This document shows, one piece after another, positions 1 through 11,453 of a stretch of 64,000 nucleotides of DNA. The first letter of the stretch is position 1, and every line of letters begins with the position of its first letter. The translations under genes were made by a program, and so were the position numbers. Under the pieces are notes generated by a model. The model saw only the letters and a program-made list of their open reading frames with translations, did not search any database and had not been told where the DNA came from. This DNA is from Leptospira sp. (lineage in GTDB: Bacteria; Spirochaetota; Leptospiria; Leptospirales; Leptospiraceae): the NCBI GenBank assembly GCA_002786225.1, contig PEQN01000005.1, positions 62,001 to 126,000 on the forward strand. The letters run 5' to 3'.

Positions 1-1330
1 GTTTTTCTTTAGATTTATGGATGATAAATAAACCAACAAGCCAATTAAGATTTATCATAGGAATAATAGTAAACTCATCAATAATTCCTAATTCATCATT
101 GGAAATCAATGATTGCAATTCCATATTAGATTTAAAATCTTCAAGTTTATAAATACCCATTACATTTGATACCATACCAACGATATCAGAATTTCTTCCC
201 AAAATGAATCTTGCTATTGTTTCTGGGGAAAATTGATTAGATGTAAAAACTTTATAAGTATCTTTTTCTTTAGGATCGAATAACATAAAAGTAAATCGTT
301 CGATTTGGTAATTTGATTTCAGAACTTGAATTAAAATATCGTAAGCTTGGTCTATTTTTCTAACACTAGCAAATTCTCTTGAAACATTTAAAATACCATC
401 GTTAAGGGATATAATTTTGTTAAGATATTTTATTTCTTTGCTTCGTGCCTCAAAATCACTTACTCTTTCAAAAACAGAGGCAGCAATATCCGCCATTACC
501 TTTACAAATTCGAGATCATCAGAAATATACTCTTCTTCAGATATCAACTTACCTAATATTATAATTCCGTAAAATTGGGTTAAAGTTTTTATAGGTACAA
601 CTACTTCCGCTTGCATAGCTTGGAGAATTGCCTTACCATTAGGTCCAAGTCCCATACCCATTAATTCTTGAGCATAAATAACTGATTCTTGTTGTTGAAG
701 AATGGAATAGATAGGATCTTCATTCGATATAACCCAATCTTCAGTTGGTTCAAAACCTTGAGATTCAATCAAAAAGAATTTTGAAAAATCATTCTTCGTA
801 GTTGAAAAGATAGCAAGAGTCTCTGCACCAACTTGTCCCATTATCGAATAATTCAAGTTAGAAAAAAAATCGTCAAAATTTGAGGATGCACCTATTTCTT
901 TGGTTATTTCAAAAATAGATTGGTAATTTTCAATTTTTTTCTTAGAAGCTAAGTGATATTCTATAGGTGCTGTAGTAAAATCAGATTCATCATCAAATAG
1001 ATATTCTTGTTTATCTAGATGTTCCTCTGAAGAATCTGCTTTTATAGGTGTTTTTATTGAAGATTCACGTGCTTCATCTTCCCAAACTTCAAATTCATCA
1101 AGCACAGGTGGTTCATTAAGGGATTCATCCCTAAGCTGTTCATCTGATTCTATTAACTTTTCAGCTTTAGCAAGTAAGCCTTTTCTTTGAATGGGCTCTA
1201 GCTTAGTTGATAAATTTTCATCAATAAAAGATTCTGCTTTTGCAAGTAAACTACTTCCAGAGGACATAGAGGCTTGCACATTCTGTCCTTTGGAGCTAGA
1301 GCTATCACTTGCCTTCTCTAAGAGGCCCAT
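1..1330 (-). CDS. GAF-domain signalling protein (C-terminus cut by window edge)
   Basis: The frame runs from an ATG at 1330 to the window edge without a stop, so at least 443 residues are present and the C-terminus is missing. I read it by reverse-complementing. The first 60 residues carry three copies of a short LL(A/E)KA motif (GLLEKA, SLLAKA, GLLAKA), followed by an acidic linker. Two GAF-like modules follow, at roughly residues 113-288 and 290-443, each with the hydrophobic strand pattern seen in GAF sensors. No TM segment is visible. The start lies 2 nt after the stop of the acidic repeat protein, so the two are probably translationally coupled and work together. The ligand and any output domain beyond the edge are unknown. 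Confidence 0.75.
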   Translation of the reverse strand, partial: MGLLEKASDSSSSKGQNVQASMSSGSSLLAKAESFIDENLSTKLEPIQRKGLLAKAEKLIESDEQLRDESLNEPPVLDEFEVWEDEARESSIKTPIKADSSEEHLDKQEYLFDDESDFTTAPIEYHLASKKKIENYQSIFEITKEIGASSNFDDFFSNLNYSIMGQVGAETLAIFSTTKNDFSKFFLIESQGFEPTEDWVISNEDPIYSILQQQESVIYAQELMGMGLGPNGKAILQAMQAEVVVPIKTLTQFYGIIILGKLISEEEYISDDLEFVKVMADIAASVFERVSDFEARSKEIKYLNKIISLNDGILNVSREFASVRKIDQAYDILIQVLKSNYQIERFTFMLFDPKEKDTYKVFTSNQFSPETIARFILGRNSDIVGMVSNVMGIYKLEDFKSNMELQSLISNDELGIIDEFTIIPMINLNWLVGLFIIHKSKEK

Positions 1331-1332
1331 TG

Positions 1333-3966
1333 TTAAAGACCAATTTCTTTCATCAATTTTTTATAAAGATCGAAATAATTAGATTTTGAAAACTCTCTAA
1401 TCATATCATCAGGGAGATTTCCAAGTAAATTATCTAAGTAAGTAAGAACTTTTTTCTTATCCTCATTGGAAAGTTCATTGCCTTGAGAATCTTTGAATGA
1501 TTCAGACTTCTCATCTTGACTGGAGTCAGTAGTATCAACTTCTTTGACATTTTCTATAGGAGTAGATCTCATTTCTTCTAGAGGAGATAAACCTCCATCT
1601 ACGGAATACTCATCCAGATCTATCATACTCTCATCTTCAAAATCATTAGGATCTAAGGAAGATTTGAGATTGGATTCTAGTGCAGGCTCATGATTATCAT
1701 CGAAGGAAAGAGAATCTATATCTTCTAAATCCTCTCCAGGTGGAAGATCACCAATAATATCTGTTAGTTCTTCTGATGTAAGTGCGATTGGCTCGTCATC
1801 AACCTCTTCATTGCTTTCTTCTGTTAAATCAACTGATTCACCAAAATCTGCAATAGCAGGAAGTTCATCCTCACCACCAAGAATATTTCCAAGCTCATCA
1901 TCAGAAAGGGTAATACTTTCATCTTCTTCATCTGATGATTCATCGAAACCAAAATCAGAATTTTCTTCTTCACTAGGCTCGGATAATTTATCTACGTCCT
2001 CGGAAGAGACATCACCATCTTCTAAACTAAACTCATCGAAATCAACTGAATCATCAGGTTCAGGTAGACTGCTGAAATCATCTAAATCAGCACCTGACTC
2101 AACTTTAGCGTCTTCTTTAAGCTCAGGAGATGAGGTATCTTCCTCTTCGAAGGCTGATGAAAAATCTCCATCAAATTCAAAATCATCATCTTTTTTATCT
2201 GATTGACCAAGAGAAGAGTGATCTTCTAAATCCTCCTCACTAAAGATATCAGATGAATCCTCAGGCTCTGAAGTAATTGCAGATAATTCATCAATAGAAA
2301 GAGTTATAGGTTCATCAGCCGCAGCATCGTCATCTGTTAGATCGATTCCACTCGCCAAATCAGAGAATTCATCGTCTAACTCCGGTTCAGATTTTTCTTC
2401 ATTAGCCCAAGCAATTTCTGATTCATCTAAACTTGTATCAGGAAGAGTATCATCAAAGGCGGAACCTAGGACGTCTTCATCTCCCGTAATATTGGAAAGT
2501 TCATCCATAGAAAGAGTAATTGGTTCGTCTTCAGCAGTATCTTCAACTGTAAATACACTTTCTTCATCTGATAAATCTTGATACTCAGAAGAATCTTCAC
2601 TATGTGTATCATCATCAAATGCAGCAATATTCTCCAGCTCATCCATAGAAAGTGTGATGGGTTCGTCGGCTAATTCCTCTTCAGAAAAAATAGAACCTTC
2701 ACCGTCTTCAGCTTCAATATCATTCTTTAATTCAGCATTTTCTTCAAAATCTGTAAAATCTATATCATCAGGAACGTTGGTTGGTGGAGTTTCAAGATCC
2801 AAATCAAGTGCTAAGTTCTCACTCTCGCTTCCAACTTCACCTTCTGCCATAATATTTTGCAATTCATCCATAGATAAGGCAATAGGTTCATCGGACATAT
2901 CTTCATCATCTAAAAGCAATGAATCCGAAGTTTCTAATTCCTTTGAGGAGCTCAGTGGATCTATTGTTTCATCAAAAGCTATATCTAAATCAGTGGAGCC
3001 TAAATCAAGAAGACCAACTTCTTTTTCATCTTCTTCATAAATATCTGTTCCAAGTATTTGGTCTAGTTCATCATCCGTATAATTCTTATCAGTCGAATTT
3101 GAGTCTTCAGTTAATGAAGAAAATTCAGTATCGATTTCAGGGGAAGAATCAAGAGATTCCTCATCGATTTTAGTCATAGGAGCATTTACAATATTTTCAA
3201 GCTCATCTAAGGAGAGAGTTATTGGTTCATCTTCTGCATCTAAATCATCAAAATTAAATTCTGAATGAGATTCTTTAGATTGGAATTTAATTGGAGAGGA
3301 ATCATCTTCCTCATTTACAATTTGATCTATTTTTTCATCTATTAAAGGATCGTCATCATCAATTTCTAAATCAAGGCTAAATTCATTCTCTATACTTTCT
3401 GATTCAGATGAAATGTTTGGAATTGATTTTGAGGATTTTTGAGGCTCTTCGATATCATTAAAAAGATCAGGAGCATCAAGTAAAATTTCTTCTTCCTCTT
3501 CAGTAGAATCATTGTTAGATTTTATAGCTTCTCTTGAACTCACCTGCTCTTCTTTAGGAAGTTCTTCATCGATCAAATCTAAGCCAGCATCTAAATCCAA
3601 ATCAAGGCTAGATGTATCATCAGGGTATTCATCTCCAGCACTAGAGACCATAGAATCCAGACCTAGGTCGTCGCTATTCATATTGAATTCAGACTCGTCT
3701 TCTTGTTTGGAAGAATTAGAATCACCTAAATCCAGGGAATCAGTTCCGAAATCAAAATCATCGTTATTATCACTTGTATCTAAAGTATTTATTTCATCAA
3801 GATCGGGAGGTTCCATTCCAGGATCTAAACCAAAATCAAGCTCTTCATTATTACTTGCTGATAATGAATCATCCTCTTCGAAATCAAACGCGAAAGAGTC
3901 ATCATCTAACACAGGTTCGAGATCCGAAAATTCATCTGGATTTAATTTGCCAGCTTTGTCAGCCAT
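1333..3966 (-). CDS. Large acidic repeat protein with LSxDEL motifs
   Basis: This 877-aa protein is extremely rich in Asp, Glu and Ser, has no signal peptide or TM segment, and is probably mostly disordered. Between about residues 240 and 740 it carries seven copies of a motif with consensus DEPITLSMDELxNI plus one partial copy (TDDELDQILG). The spacing is irregular and the linkers are acidic. The last 45 residues differ: they are amphipathic and Lys-containing, ending FDLYKKLMKEIGL, and look like a folded or docking segment. It follows the SLBB gene with a 9-nt gap and precedes the GAF protein with a 2-nt gap. I do not recognise a named family. A scaffold role in signalling is inference. Confidence 0.8.
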   Translation of the reverse strand: MADKAGKLNPDEFSDLEPVLDDDSFAFDFEEDDSLSASNNEELDFGLDPGMEPPDLDEINTLDTSDNNDDFDFGTDSLDLGDSNSSKQEDESEFNMNSDDLGLDSMVSSAGDEYPDDTSSLDLDLDAGLDLIDEELPKEEQVSSREAIKSNNDSTEEEEEILLDAPDLFNDIEEPQKSSKSIPNISSESESIENEFSLDLEIDDDDPLIDEKIDQIVNEEDDSSPIKFQSKESHSEFNFDDLDAEDEPITLSLDELENIVNAPMTKIDEESLDSSPEIDTEFSSLTEDSNSTDKNYTDDELDQILGTDIYEEDEKEVGLLDLGSTDLDIAFDETIDPLSSSKELETSDSLLLDDEDMSDEPIALSMDELQNIMAEGEVGSESENLALDLDLETPPTNVPDDIDFTDFEENAELKNDIEAEDGEGSIFSEEELADEPITLSMDELENIAAFDDDTHSEDSSEYQDLSDEESVFTVEDTAEDEPITLSMDELSNITGDEDVLGSAFDDTLPDTSLDESEIAWANEEKSEPELDDEFSDLASGIDLTDDDAAADEPITLSIDELSAITSEPEDSSDIFSEEDLEDHSSLGQSDKKDDDFEFDGDFSSAFEEEDTSSPELKEDAKVESGADLDDFSSLPEPDDSVDFDEFSLEDGDVSSEDVDKLSEPSEEENSDFGFDESSDEEDESITLSDDELGNILGGEDELPAIADFGESVDLTEESNEEVDDEPIALTSEELTDIIGDLPPGEDLEDIDSLSFDDNHEPALESNLKSSLDPNDFEDESMIDLDEYSVDGGLSPLEEMRSTPIENVKEVDTTDSSQDEKSESFKDSQGNELSNEDKKKVLTYLDNLLGNLPDDMIREFSKSNYFDLYKKLMKEIGL

Positions 3967-3975
3967 TTTAAATTA

Positions 3976-4275
3976 TTACCTATCTCCCAAAATAATGACC
4001 TGACCATCATAGATCTCGCCATTCAAATCATATTCTAAACTATGGGATTCCTTGTCAAAACCACCAGCCTTTTCGATTAGATATTTAAGTGTATCACCTT
4101 TTCTCATCTCGTAAATTCCAGGGCGATTGACTCCATTCTTAATTTGTACATAAATAACTTCATTCTTACTAAGCTTATCTAGTATGGGACGGTTTTCTTT
4201 TAAGAAAAATCCACCTATCATTAAAACTAGTAAAACAAGAACGAAATACAACCAAGATTTTGGAATAGAATTCAC
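3976..4275 (-). CDS. One-TM SLBB-domain protein
   Basis: This 99-aa protein has one N-terminal TM helix (about residues 8-24) followed by an SLBB-like domain: VNRPGIYEMRKGDTLKYLI, then AGGFDKES and DGQVIIL. That is the pattern of the first half of ComEA and of polysaccharide-export SLBB modules. The helix-hairpin-helix DNA-binding part of ComEA is absent, so it is not a full ComEA. The domain probably lies outside the cytoplasmic membrane. It starts 38 nt after atpC and precedes the acidic repeat gene, so it is probably read from the ATP synthase transcript. The ligand is unknown. Confidence 0.7.
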   Translation of the reverse strand: MNSIPKSWLYFVLVLLVLMIGGFFLKENRPILDKLSKNEVIYVQIKNGVNRPGIYEMRKGDTLKYLIEKAGGFDKESHSLEYDLNGEIYDGQVIILGDR

Positions 4276-4313
4276 CTCTCCTTAGTATTTTCGGAAAGAT
4301 GTAGGTAAAAAAA

Positions 4314-4712
4314 TTAATTTTGTTTTAGTAAAATACGCGTTTTGGCTTTTTTTATTTCTTTTACTTTATGAGAGGATGCTGGTTCTTTTGAAATCTCGGC
4401 TAATTTTGCCTCCACCACTTTTGCATCAATCGTGTCAATGGTGTCAGCACTATCTGCCAAAATATTCACATACCCGTTCTTCACTTCCACAAACCCACCA
4501 TCCACAACCATTTTTATGGTCTCTCCATCTAGAAGGCGAATTTGTATGATACCAACATCCATAGAGGCAATCAAAGGAGCGTGGTTAGGATAAATGCCAA
4601 AGGAACCAACTTCTCCAGGTACAATCACGGAAGAAGCCTCTCCCGTGAAAAGGTTACGCTCTGGAGAAAGAATAGAAAGCTTTAAGGTTTTTACGTTGGT
4701 TGCTTCCGACAT
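4314..4712 (-). CDS. atpC: ATP synthase F1 subunit epsilon
   Basis: This 132-aa protein is the epsilon subunit of the F1 central stalk, which couples rotation and can inhibit ATP hydrolysis. The N-terminal beta-sandwich is clear (LSPERNLFTGEASSVIVPG, then GSFGIYPNHAPLIA). The C-terminal helical part (AKLAEISKEPASSHK) is short but present. It is the last atp gene of the operon, 7 nt after atpD. Length and position are normal for bacteria. Confidence 0.95.
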   Translation of the reverse strand: MSEATNVKTLKLSILSPERNLFTGEASSVIVPGEVGSFGIYPNHAPLIASMDVGIIQIRLLDGETIKMVVDGGFVEVKNGYVNILADSADTIDTIDAKVVEAKLAEISKEPASSHKVKEIKKAKTRILLKQN

Positions 4713-4719
4713 TTTTCGA

Positions 4720-6159
<1,440 letters not shown>

Positions 6160-7038
6160 TTAATTAATGGAATTCGCTCCACTGACGATCTCAGATATTT
6201 CTTGGGTAATCTTAGATTGTCTCGCTCTGTTATAACCACGATTCAATGACTTGATCATATCACCTGCAGCATCCGTTGCCGATTTCATTGCAATCCTTCG
6301 TGCAATATGTTCGGAACAGATAGCTTCCAAAATTGCTCTTTGAAAGGAAACTTTAACAACCATAGGCAGCAAGCTTTCAAGGATGGATTGTGGATTCGGT
6401 TCATAGATTACACTAGCATTCACAGCTTTCGCACCATCAGCTTTCTTCGCATCCGTAGAACGAATAGGAAGCACTGGTGTAATTTCAGGGTATTGGTGTG
6501 CAGAAGATTTATAAACAGTAGAAATAATCTCGACCGCATCCAATTCTTCTTTGGCAAATTTGCTCATTACCATATCCGCAAATTCAGAAGCTTCTTTGTA
6601 GCCAGACTTATCATCAATATGAGTGTATGAGCCAGCCATAGGAACTTTCAGATAACGAAAGAAAGCGATTCCCTTCTTTCCTACCATATGAAGATCAACC
6701 TCAACTCCTTGGGAATTGAGCTCACGAATCCTAGCGAGTGTCATACGATTGATATTTCCATTGTAACCACCACACAAACCTCGGTTCGCTGTAATGGCAA
6801 TGATTGCAACCTTACGGATCTTATCTGGGTTTCTTAGATAAGGACTCTCAACTTGTTGAGACAAAGAAGACAAGGAACTAATGAGCTCTTGGATCTTTCT
6901 TGCATATGGCTGAGAAGCTGCTACTTTATTACTTGCTTTCTTGGATTTGGCTGTTGATACCATCTCCATAGTTCGAGTAATCTTTCGCGTATTCTTAACT
7001 GATACGATTCTTTTCTTTATTTCTCTGGGAGAAGCCAC
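6160..7038 (-). CDS. atpG: ATP synthase F1 subunit gamma
   Basis: This 292-aa rotor-shaft subunit has the two conserved terminal helices: N-terminal [20 protein letters not shown] and C-terminal [20 protein letters not shown] followed by [18 protein letters not shown]. The Rossmann-like middle contains NRGLCGGYN. It starts 9 nt after atpA. Nothing is unusual in length or motifs. Confidence 0.97.
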   Translation of the reverse strand: MASPREIKKRIVSVKNTRKITRTMEMVSTAKSKKASNKVAASQPYARKIQELISSLSSLSQQVESPYLRNPDKIRKVAIIAITANRGLCGGYNGNINRMTLARIRELNSQGVEVDLHMVGKKGIAFFRYLKVPMAGSYTHIDDKSGYKEASEFADMVMSKFAKEELDAVEIISTVYKSSAHQYPEITPVLPIRSTDAKKADGAKAVNASVIYEPNPQSILESLLPMVVKVSFQRAILEAICSEHIARRIAMKSATDAAGDMIKSLNRGYNRARQSKITQEISEIVSGANSIN

Positions 7039-7047
7039 GAATGAACC

Positions 7048-8568
7048 TTATCCTTGTTTCCTATTTCTAAGAAATGTCTCACCTAAGTCAGTACAGTATT
7101 GTCTAACCTTATCTTCGCTGATCATTTCTCTCTTCTCACGAATTTCTTTCAAAATTTCGGGGTATTGGTCTCTGAAATTATTGATTAGGAAATCTTTGAA
7201 TGCCTTCACTTCAGGAACAGGAATTTTATCCATAAAACCCTTTGTTACAGCAAATATAATAATAACCTGTTCTTCTATAGGGTAAGGATTGTTATCATTT
7301 TGTTTTAAAACTTCTACAATTCTAAATCCTCTATCCAACTGGGATTGAGTGGTTGAATCTAATTCTGTTCCTAATTGAGCAAATGCTTCCAATTCTCTAA
7401 ACTGAGCTAGTTCAAGCTTCATGGTTCCCGCAACTTTTTTCATGGCTTTGATTTGTGCTGCTGAACCAACCCTTGATACGGATGTTCCCACATCTACGGC
7501 AGGTCTTACACCCGAAGCAAAAAGGTTGGATTGCAAATAAATCTGACCATCTGTTATCGAAATCACGTTCGTTGGAATATATGCAGAAACCTCACCTTCT
7601 TGCGTCTCAATGATAGGAAGTGCAGTCATAGAACCCGCACCGTATTTTTCATCTAACTTAGCCGCTCTTTCAAGAAGTCGGGAGTGTAGGTAGAATACGT
7701 CCCCTGGATAGGCTTCACGACCTGGTGGTCTCTTAAGAAGCAAGGACATTTGACGGTAAGCAACAGCTTGCTTGGATAAGTCATCATAAACAACTAAAGT
7801 TGGCTTCTTTTCGTCATACATAAAGTATTCAGCCATACTTGCGCCCGCATAAGGAGCGATAAATTGCAAAGGAGCAGGATCAGAAGCATTGGCAGCTACT
7901 ACAATGGTATAACTCATAGCGCCTTTTGCTTTAAGCTTTTCAACTAACCCTGCAACAGTAGATGCCTTTTGTCCTATCGCAACATAAACGCAAATAACTC
8001 CTGTGTCTTTTTGATTGATGATGGTATCAATAGCTATCGCTGTCTTTCCTGTTCCGCGGTCACCGATGATGAGTTCTCTTTGGCCACGACCAATTGGAAT
8101 CATTGCATCTACAGACATAATTCCTGTCTGCATAGGTTCGCTTACTGGCTGTCTCATAGAAATACCAGGAGCTGGGGATTCAACAGGTCTTGTTTTCTTA
8201 GCAAGAATAGGACCCTTTCCATCAAGTGGCTCACCTAAGGGGTTAACTACTCGGCCTAGAAGTTCAGGACCAACTGGAACGGATACTATTTCTCCAGTTC
8301 TCTTCGCAGTGAACCCTTCTTCAATGGAAATATAATCACCCAGGATTACAACCCCAACGGAGGTTTCTTCCAAGTTAAGAACTTGACCCTTTACTCCATT
8401 TTGGAATTCTATCAATTCACCTGCCATAACATTGGCAAGTCCGTAGATACGTGCGATCCCATCCCCTACTTCGAGGACAGTTCCAACTTCATCTACATTT
8501 AAATTTTTGTTAAAACTTTGGATTTCTTTCTTTAAAACCGACGTAACTTCGTCTATCTTAATTTTCAT
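7048..8568 (-). CDS. atpA: ATP synthase F1 subunit alpha
   Basis: This 506-aa non-catalytic nucleotide-binding subunit has Walker [16 protein letters not shown], the RELIIGDRG context, and the alpha signature [17 protein letters not shown]. The N-terminal helix that contacts delta is present. Its first 11 nt overlap the 3' end of atpH, which suggests translational coupling. Length and order are canonical. Confidence 0.98.
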   Translation of the reverse strand: MKIKIDEVTSVLKKEIQSFNKNLNVDEVGTVLEVGDGIARIYGLANVMAGELIEFQNGVKGQVLNLEETSVGVVILGDYISIEEGFTAKRTGEIVSVPVGPELLGRVVNPLGEPLDGKGPILAKKTRPVESPAPGISMRQPVSEPMQTGIMSVDAMIPIGRGQRELIIGDRGTGKTAIAIDTIINQKDTGVICVYVAIGQKASTVAGLVEKLKAKGAMSYTIVVAANASDPAPLQFIAPYAGASMAEYFMYDEKKPTLVVYDDLSKQAVAYRQMSLLLKRPPGREAYPGDVFYLHSRLLERAAKLDEKYGAGSMTALPIIETQEGEVSAYIPTNVISITDGQIYLQSNLFASGVRPAVDVGTSVSRVGSAAQIKAMKKVAGTMKLELAQFRELEAFAQLGTELDSTTQSQLDRGFRIVEVLKQNDNNPYPIEEQVIIIFAVTKGFMDKIPVPEVKAFKDFLINNFRDQYPEILKEIREKREMISEDKVRQYCTDLGETFLRNRKQG

Positions 8569-9127
8569 ATAATACTCCGGCGGTTATTTTCTGGGATAGT
8601 AAGGATTCACTAATACTTTTCAATTTATTCTTCATGGTGGCATCTATCAAAAAATCCTCTATACGGATTAAAAATCCACCAATCACATCATCCGAAATTG
8701 TGTTATGAATGATTGCTTGTGTTTTAAATTTCTTTTCTATAACTTTCTTAATTCTTTCAAGAGCTGCTTCTGGCAAGGCTTCTTTGGATACTATAGAAAC
8801 TTTACTTCTGCCTCTTCTCTTCTCAACCAAGGTTGAGAAAACTTCTGTAATCTCTGGAAAAAATTCCAATCTATCTTTCTGGACCAAAATTCCAAGAAAG
8901 GATGCGACTTCTTCTCGGGTCTGTCCGTTCAATGCCTTAGCAATAGCATTGGTTTTAATCTCTTTATTAACAATAGGAGAAATAATAAATTCACGGACCT
9001 GTTTATCATCGAACAATGCTTTTTTTATTTCAAAAAGATCTTGAGCGACTTGGTCTAAATCCGTGTCTTTAACGATGATCTCTAGCAAAGCTGTTGCGTA
9101 AGAATGTGCGACGGCGCTTTGGCTCAT
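8558..9127 (-). CDS. atpH: ATP synthase F1 subunit delta
   Basis: This 189-aa peripheral-stalk subunit (OSCP family) links b to the top of F1. The N-terminal helical domain begins [13 protein letters not shown], and the C-terminal part holds the usual [19 protein letters not shown]. It lies 3 nt after atpF and overlaps atpA by 11 nt. Sequence divergence is normal for this subunit; assignment rests on both motifs and operon position. Confidence 0.95.
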   Translation of the reverse strand: MSQSAVAHSYATALLEIIVKDTDLDQVAQDLFEIKKALFDDKQVREFIISPIVNKEIKTNAIAKALNGQTREEVASFLGILVQKDRLEFFPEITEVFSTLVEKRRGRSKVSIVSKEALPEAALERIKKVIEKKFKTQAIIHNTISDDVIGGFLIRIEDFLIDATMKNKLKSISESLLSQKITAGVLYEN

Positions 9128-9130
9128 GTT

Positions 9131-9649
9131 TTAGATCCTCTCCAATTTACTAAGTTCTTTATCAATGAAGGCAGAATAATCTTCTTTCTTCAATTGTTTC
9201 TCAAGAATCTCACCTGCGATTTGCACAGAAAGTTCTGCAATCTTGATCTGCATTTCATGAACAGCCTTGGTTTTGGCTAATTCAATTTCTCTCAGGGATT
9301 GCTCTCTCATCTTACGAATCTCATCATTTGCATCATCCACCATCTTGTTCTTGATGACGGAAGCATCTGATTTAGCTTCATTGATAATTCCAAGTGCTTC
9401 ATCTTTAGAATGATTAACTTTGTCTTGGTAGTCTTTGAGAACTTTTTCAGCCTCTGCTCTTAGAGTAGATGCCTTACTAATCTCACCTTCAATTCCCGCT
9501 GTTCTATCATCGATTGCTTTTAGAATCAAATCCCAAGCAAATTTCTTGAGAATGAATACTACGACTAGAAATGTAACCAGGGTCCATACAACAAGACCCG
9601 GATTTACATTCAGCAGGTTTAAACCTCCGCCACTTCCTAAGAAAAACAA
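9131..9649 (-). CDS. atpF: ATP synthase Fo subunit b
   Basis: This 172-aa peripheral-stalk subunit has one TM helix near residues 15-35 (NPGLVVWTLVTFLVVVFIL), then a long charged helical rod with AEAEKVLKDYQ and KAVHEMQIKIAELSVQIAGE. Only one b-type gene is present, so the stalk is probably a homodimer. It sits between atpE and atpH with 12-nt and 3-nt gaps. Confidence 0.95.
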   Translation of the reverse strand: MFFLGSGGGLNLLNVNPGLVVWTLVTFLVVVFILKKFAWDLILKAIDDRTAGIEGEISKASTLRAEAEKVLKDYQDKVNHSKDEALGIINEAKSDASVIKNKMVDDANDEIRKMREQSLREIELAKTKAVHEMQIKIAELSVQIAGEILEKQLKKEDYSAFIDKELSKLERI

Positions 9650-9661
9650 GGTTGGAAACCC

Positions 9662-9946
9662 TTATTTCTGCTCTACTTGAGTCGTAGCAGGTTTAGCGTT
9701 TGATTTTACTAGTTCGTCGTTGATAACTCCACCAGCAGAGAACATGATTACAAGAGCGAAAAGTGCAGCACCTTCGATCAAGGCAGCAGCAATAATCATA
9801 CCTGTTTGAATAGAACCTGCAGCGTCTGGTTGACGGCTAATTCCTTCTACAGCTGAACCACCGATTCTTCCAATACCTAGTCCAGCACCAAGAATAGCTA
9901 AACCAGCTCCGATTCCAATTCCAATATATCCTAAACCAAATTCCAT
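9662..9946 (-). CDS. atpE: ATP synthase Fo subunit c
   Basis: This 94-aa rotor-ring subunit is two TM helices joined by the polar loop SRQPDA. The ion-binding carboxylate is the Glu in TM2 (ALIEGAALFALVI). The residues after it (Gly-Ala) do not match the Glu-Ser/Thr sodium-binding pattern, so proton coupling is the better reading. The C-terminal tail (SNAKPATTQVEQK) is somewhat longer than usual. A good AGGAG Shine-Dalgarno precedes the ATG. Confidence 0.97.
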   Translation of the reverse strand: MEFGLGYIGIGIGAGLAILGAGLGIGRIGGSAVEGISRQPDAAGSIQTGMIIAAALIEGAALFALVIMFSAGGVINDELVKSNAKPATTQVEQK

Positions 9947-9993
9947 ATTAAGTTAACTCCTGTTAATATTTTAAACTGATACCATAATTCATT

Positions 9994-11031
9994 TTAGTGC
10001 CGATGCATTACTGATCCAACAAAGATCGAAGTAAGCAGTACAAAGATGTACGCTTGCAAGAAAGCTACAAAAATTTCTAAAACATAGATCGCTCCCGCAC
10101 CGAGTATAGAGATGGGAACTATCCAGTAACTCTGAAATTTAAAAATGAATCCAAGAAGAGCCAAGATGATTACGTGTCCCGCAGTCATGTTAGCTAAAAG
10201 TCGCACTGTAAGCGCAAAGCATTTTGCAAGTGGAGAAATGATAAATTCGAGAGGCCACATCAAAGGCCAGAGTGCAATTGGTACGCCATTGGGAACTGAA
10301 TGAGGAATAAATTTAATTCCTTGGTAAGCAAAACCAGTTCCCATAATCAAAACGAAAGTAAGAATAGCTAAGGATACAGTTACACTTACATCACCGGTTG
10401 TAGTGATTCCACTCCAAACCAAGGAAGCCATACTATGATGAGCGTCTGCACCTGTAAGGGCAGAAGATGCGGTTGCAAAAATTTCTCCTATAGGAGGAAT
10501 GATACCCATTAAATTTCCAGAGAGAATGAAGAAAAATAGAGTCAACATATAGTGGTAGTAAGCATGTCCATGACCGTGCATAGATGCTTCCACCACATCG
10601 TCCTTAACATATCCAACAATAGCTTCCACAGCGGAAGTAAAGCGATTTTGAACCTTCATAGGATTGGAGGCTATCATTCTTGCTGCTGGGATAAAAATTA
10701 AGAGTAGCACAAGACAACCAATCCACATCATGGTAACACGCTTAGTGATGTGTAGATCGATTCCACCCACATAATGGTAGTTAGATCCAGTATGATGGTG
10801 AAAAATTGCAGAATGGTCTTTATGAAATTCAGAATCACCTTCGAAGACTTTCTTGCCGCCGATGTTCAAAGGAAAAACAGGCGCATCGCTCAAGTGATGA
10901 ACGATTACCTCATTTAAGTTAAAATCCTCAGTTGTCGATTCTGATGAAAATACGGGACTTCCAAAGAAAAGATATAAGGTCAGAGCCCCTAAGGCTAGCC
11001 AGCTTGTTCTCATATAGTATATTAAGTTCAT
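9994..11031 (-). CDS. atpB: ATP synthase Fo subunit a
   Basis: This 345-aa membrane subunit forms the ion half-channels. The essential Arg is in FALTVRLLANMTAGH. The protein is longer than the roughly 240-270 aa of many bacteria. The extra length is an N-terminal signal-like hydrophobic segment (LALGALTLYLFFG) followed by an acidic and His-rich soluble stretch (HHLSDAP, HHHTGSNYHY). No clear Shine-Dalgarno marks the start; Met7 is an alternative. It lies 44 nt after the AtpI-like gene. Confidence 0.95.
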   Translation of the reverse strand: MNLIYYMRTSWLALGALTLYLFFGSPVFSSESTTEDFNLNEVIVHHLSDAPVFPLNIGGKKVFEGDSEFHKDHSAIFHHHTGSNYHYVGGIDLHITKRVTMMWIGCLVLLLIFIPAARMIASNPMKVQNRFTSAVEAIVGYVKDDVVEASMHGHGHAYYHYMLTLFFFILSGNLMGIIPPIGEIFATASSALTGADAHHSMASLVWSGITTTGDVSVTVSLAILTFVLIMGTGFAYQGIKFIPHSVPNGVPIALWPLMWPLEFIISPLAKCFALTVRLLANMTAGHVIILALLGFIFKFQSYWIVPISILGAGAIYVLEIFVAFLQAYIFVLLTSIFVGSVMHRH

Positions 11032-11075
11032 AGAAGATTGTTATTTGTCTACGAAAATAAGAGATCCTTCCATTT

Positions 11076-11453
11076 CTATTTCGGAAGTCTTGAACCTCTT
11101 GAATTCAGAGCTACAAAAACAAAGATTGTAAGAAAGCCAAAATACGCAAGAAAAAATCCCAAAATAAAATTTGATCCAAGTTTTTGCAATCCAACCGCAA
11201 GCAGTACCGCATTTCCAAATAGAGAAAATATTCCAAGAATCACTGAATCATAGGCAGATCGCAGAGGATTTCGCCAAAATAGAAGCAAACGAAATTCTAG
11301 AATGCTCCACTGGAAGAGATAAGAGATTAAAAAACCCAAGCGGAATTCAGGATAAAACATCCAAATGCCTATGTTAATTAGCAAGCTAACAACTATTAGC
11401 AGAAAATGGAATCTTCTCTTTTGCAGCCGCGAAAGATCTATAGCTTCCTTCAT
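11076..11453 (-). CDS. Small polytopic membrane protein, AtpI-like
   Basis: This 125-aa protein has about four predicted TM segments and a basic N-terminus (LSRLQKRRFHF). Position decides the call: it sits directly upstream of atpB, where the poorly conserved AtpI (subunit I) is often found and helps c-ring assembly. Sequence alone is not enough to prove AtpI. Its ATG overlaps the TGA of the preceding AtpZ-like gene by 4 nt. Confidence 0.6.
   Translation of the reverse strand: MKEAIDLSRLQKRRFHFLLIVVSLLINIGIWMFYPEFRLGFLISYLFQWSILEFRLLLFWRNPLRSAYDSVILGIFSLFGNAVLLAVGLQKLGSNFILGFFLAYFGFLTIFVFVALNSRGSRLPK

Noticed and set aside
1811..4003. Several Ser-rich open frames on the plus strand opposite the acidic repeat gene (1811-2206, 2654-3040, 3512-4003)
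   Set aside because: They are antisense shadows: Asp/Glu-rich codons on the minus strand read as Ser-rich on the plus strand. They have no Shine-Dalgarno or protein character.
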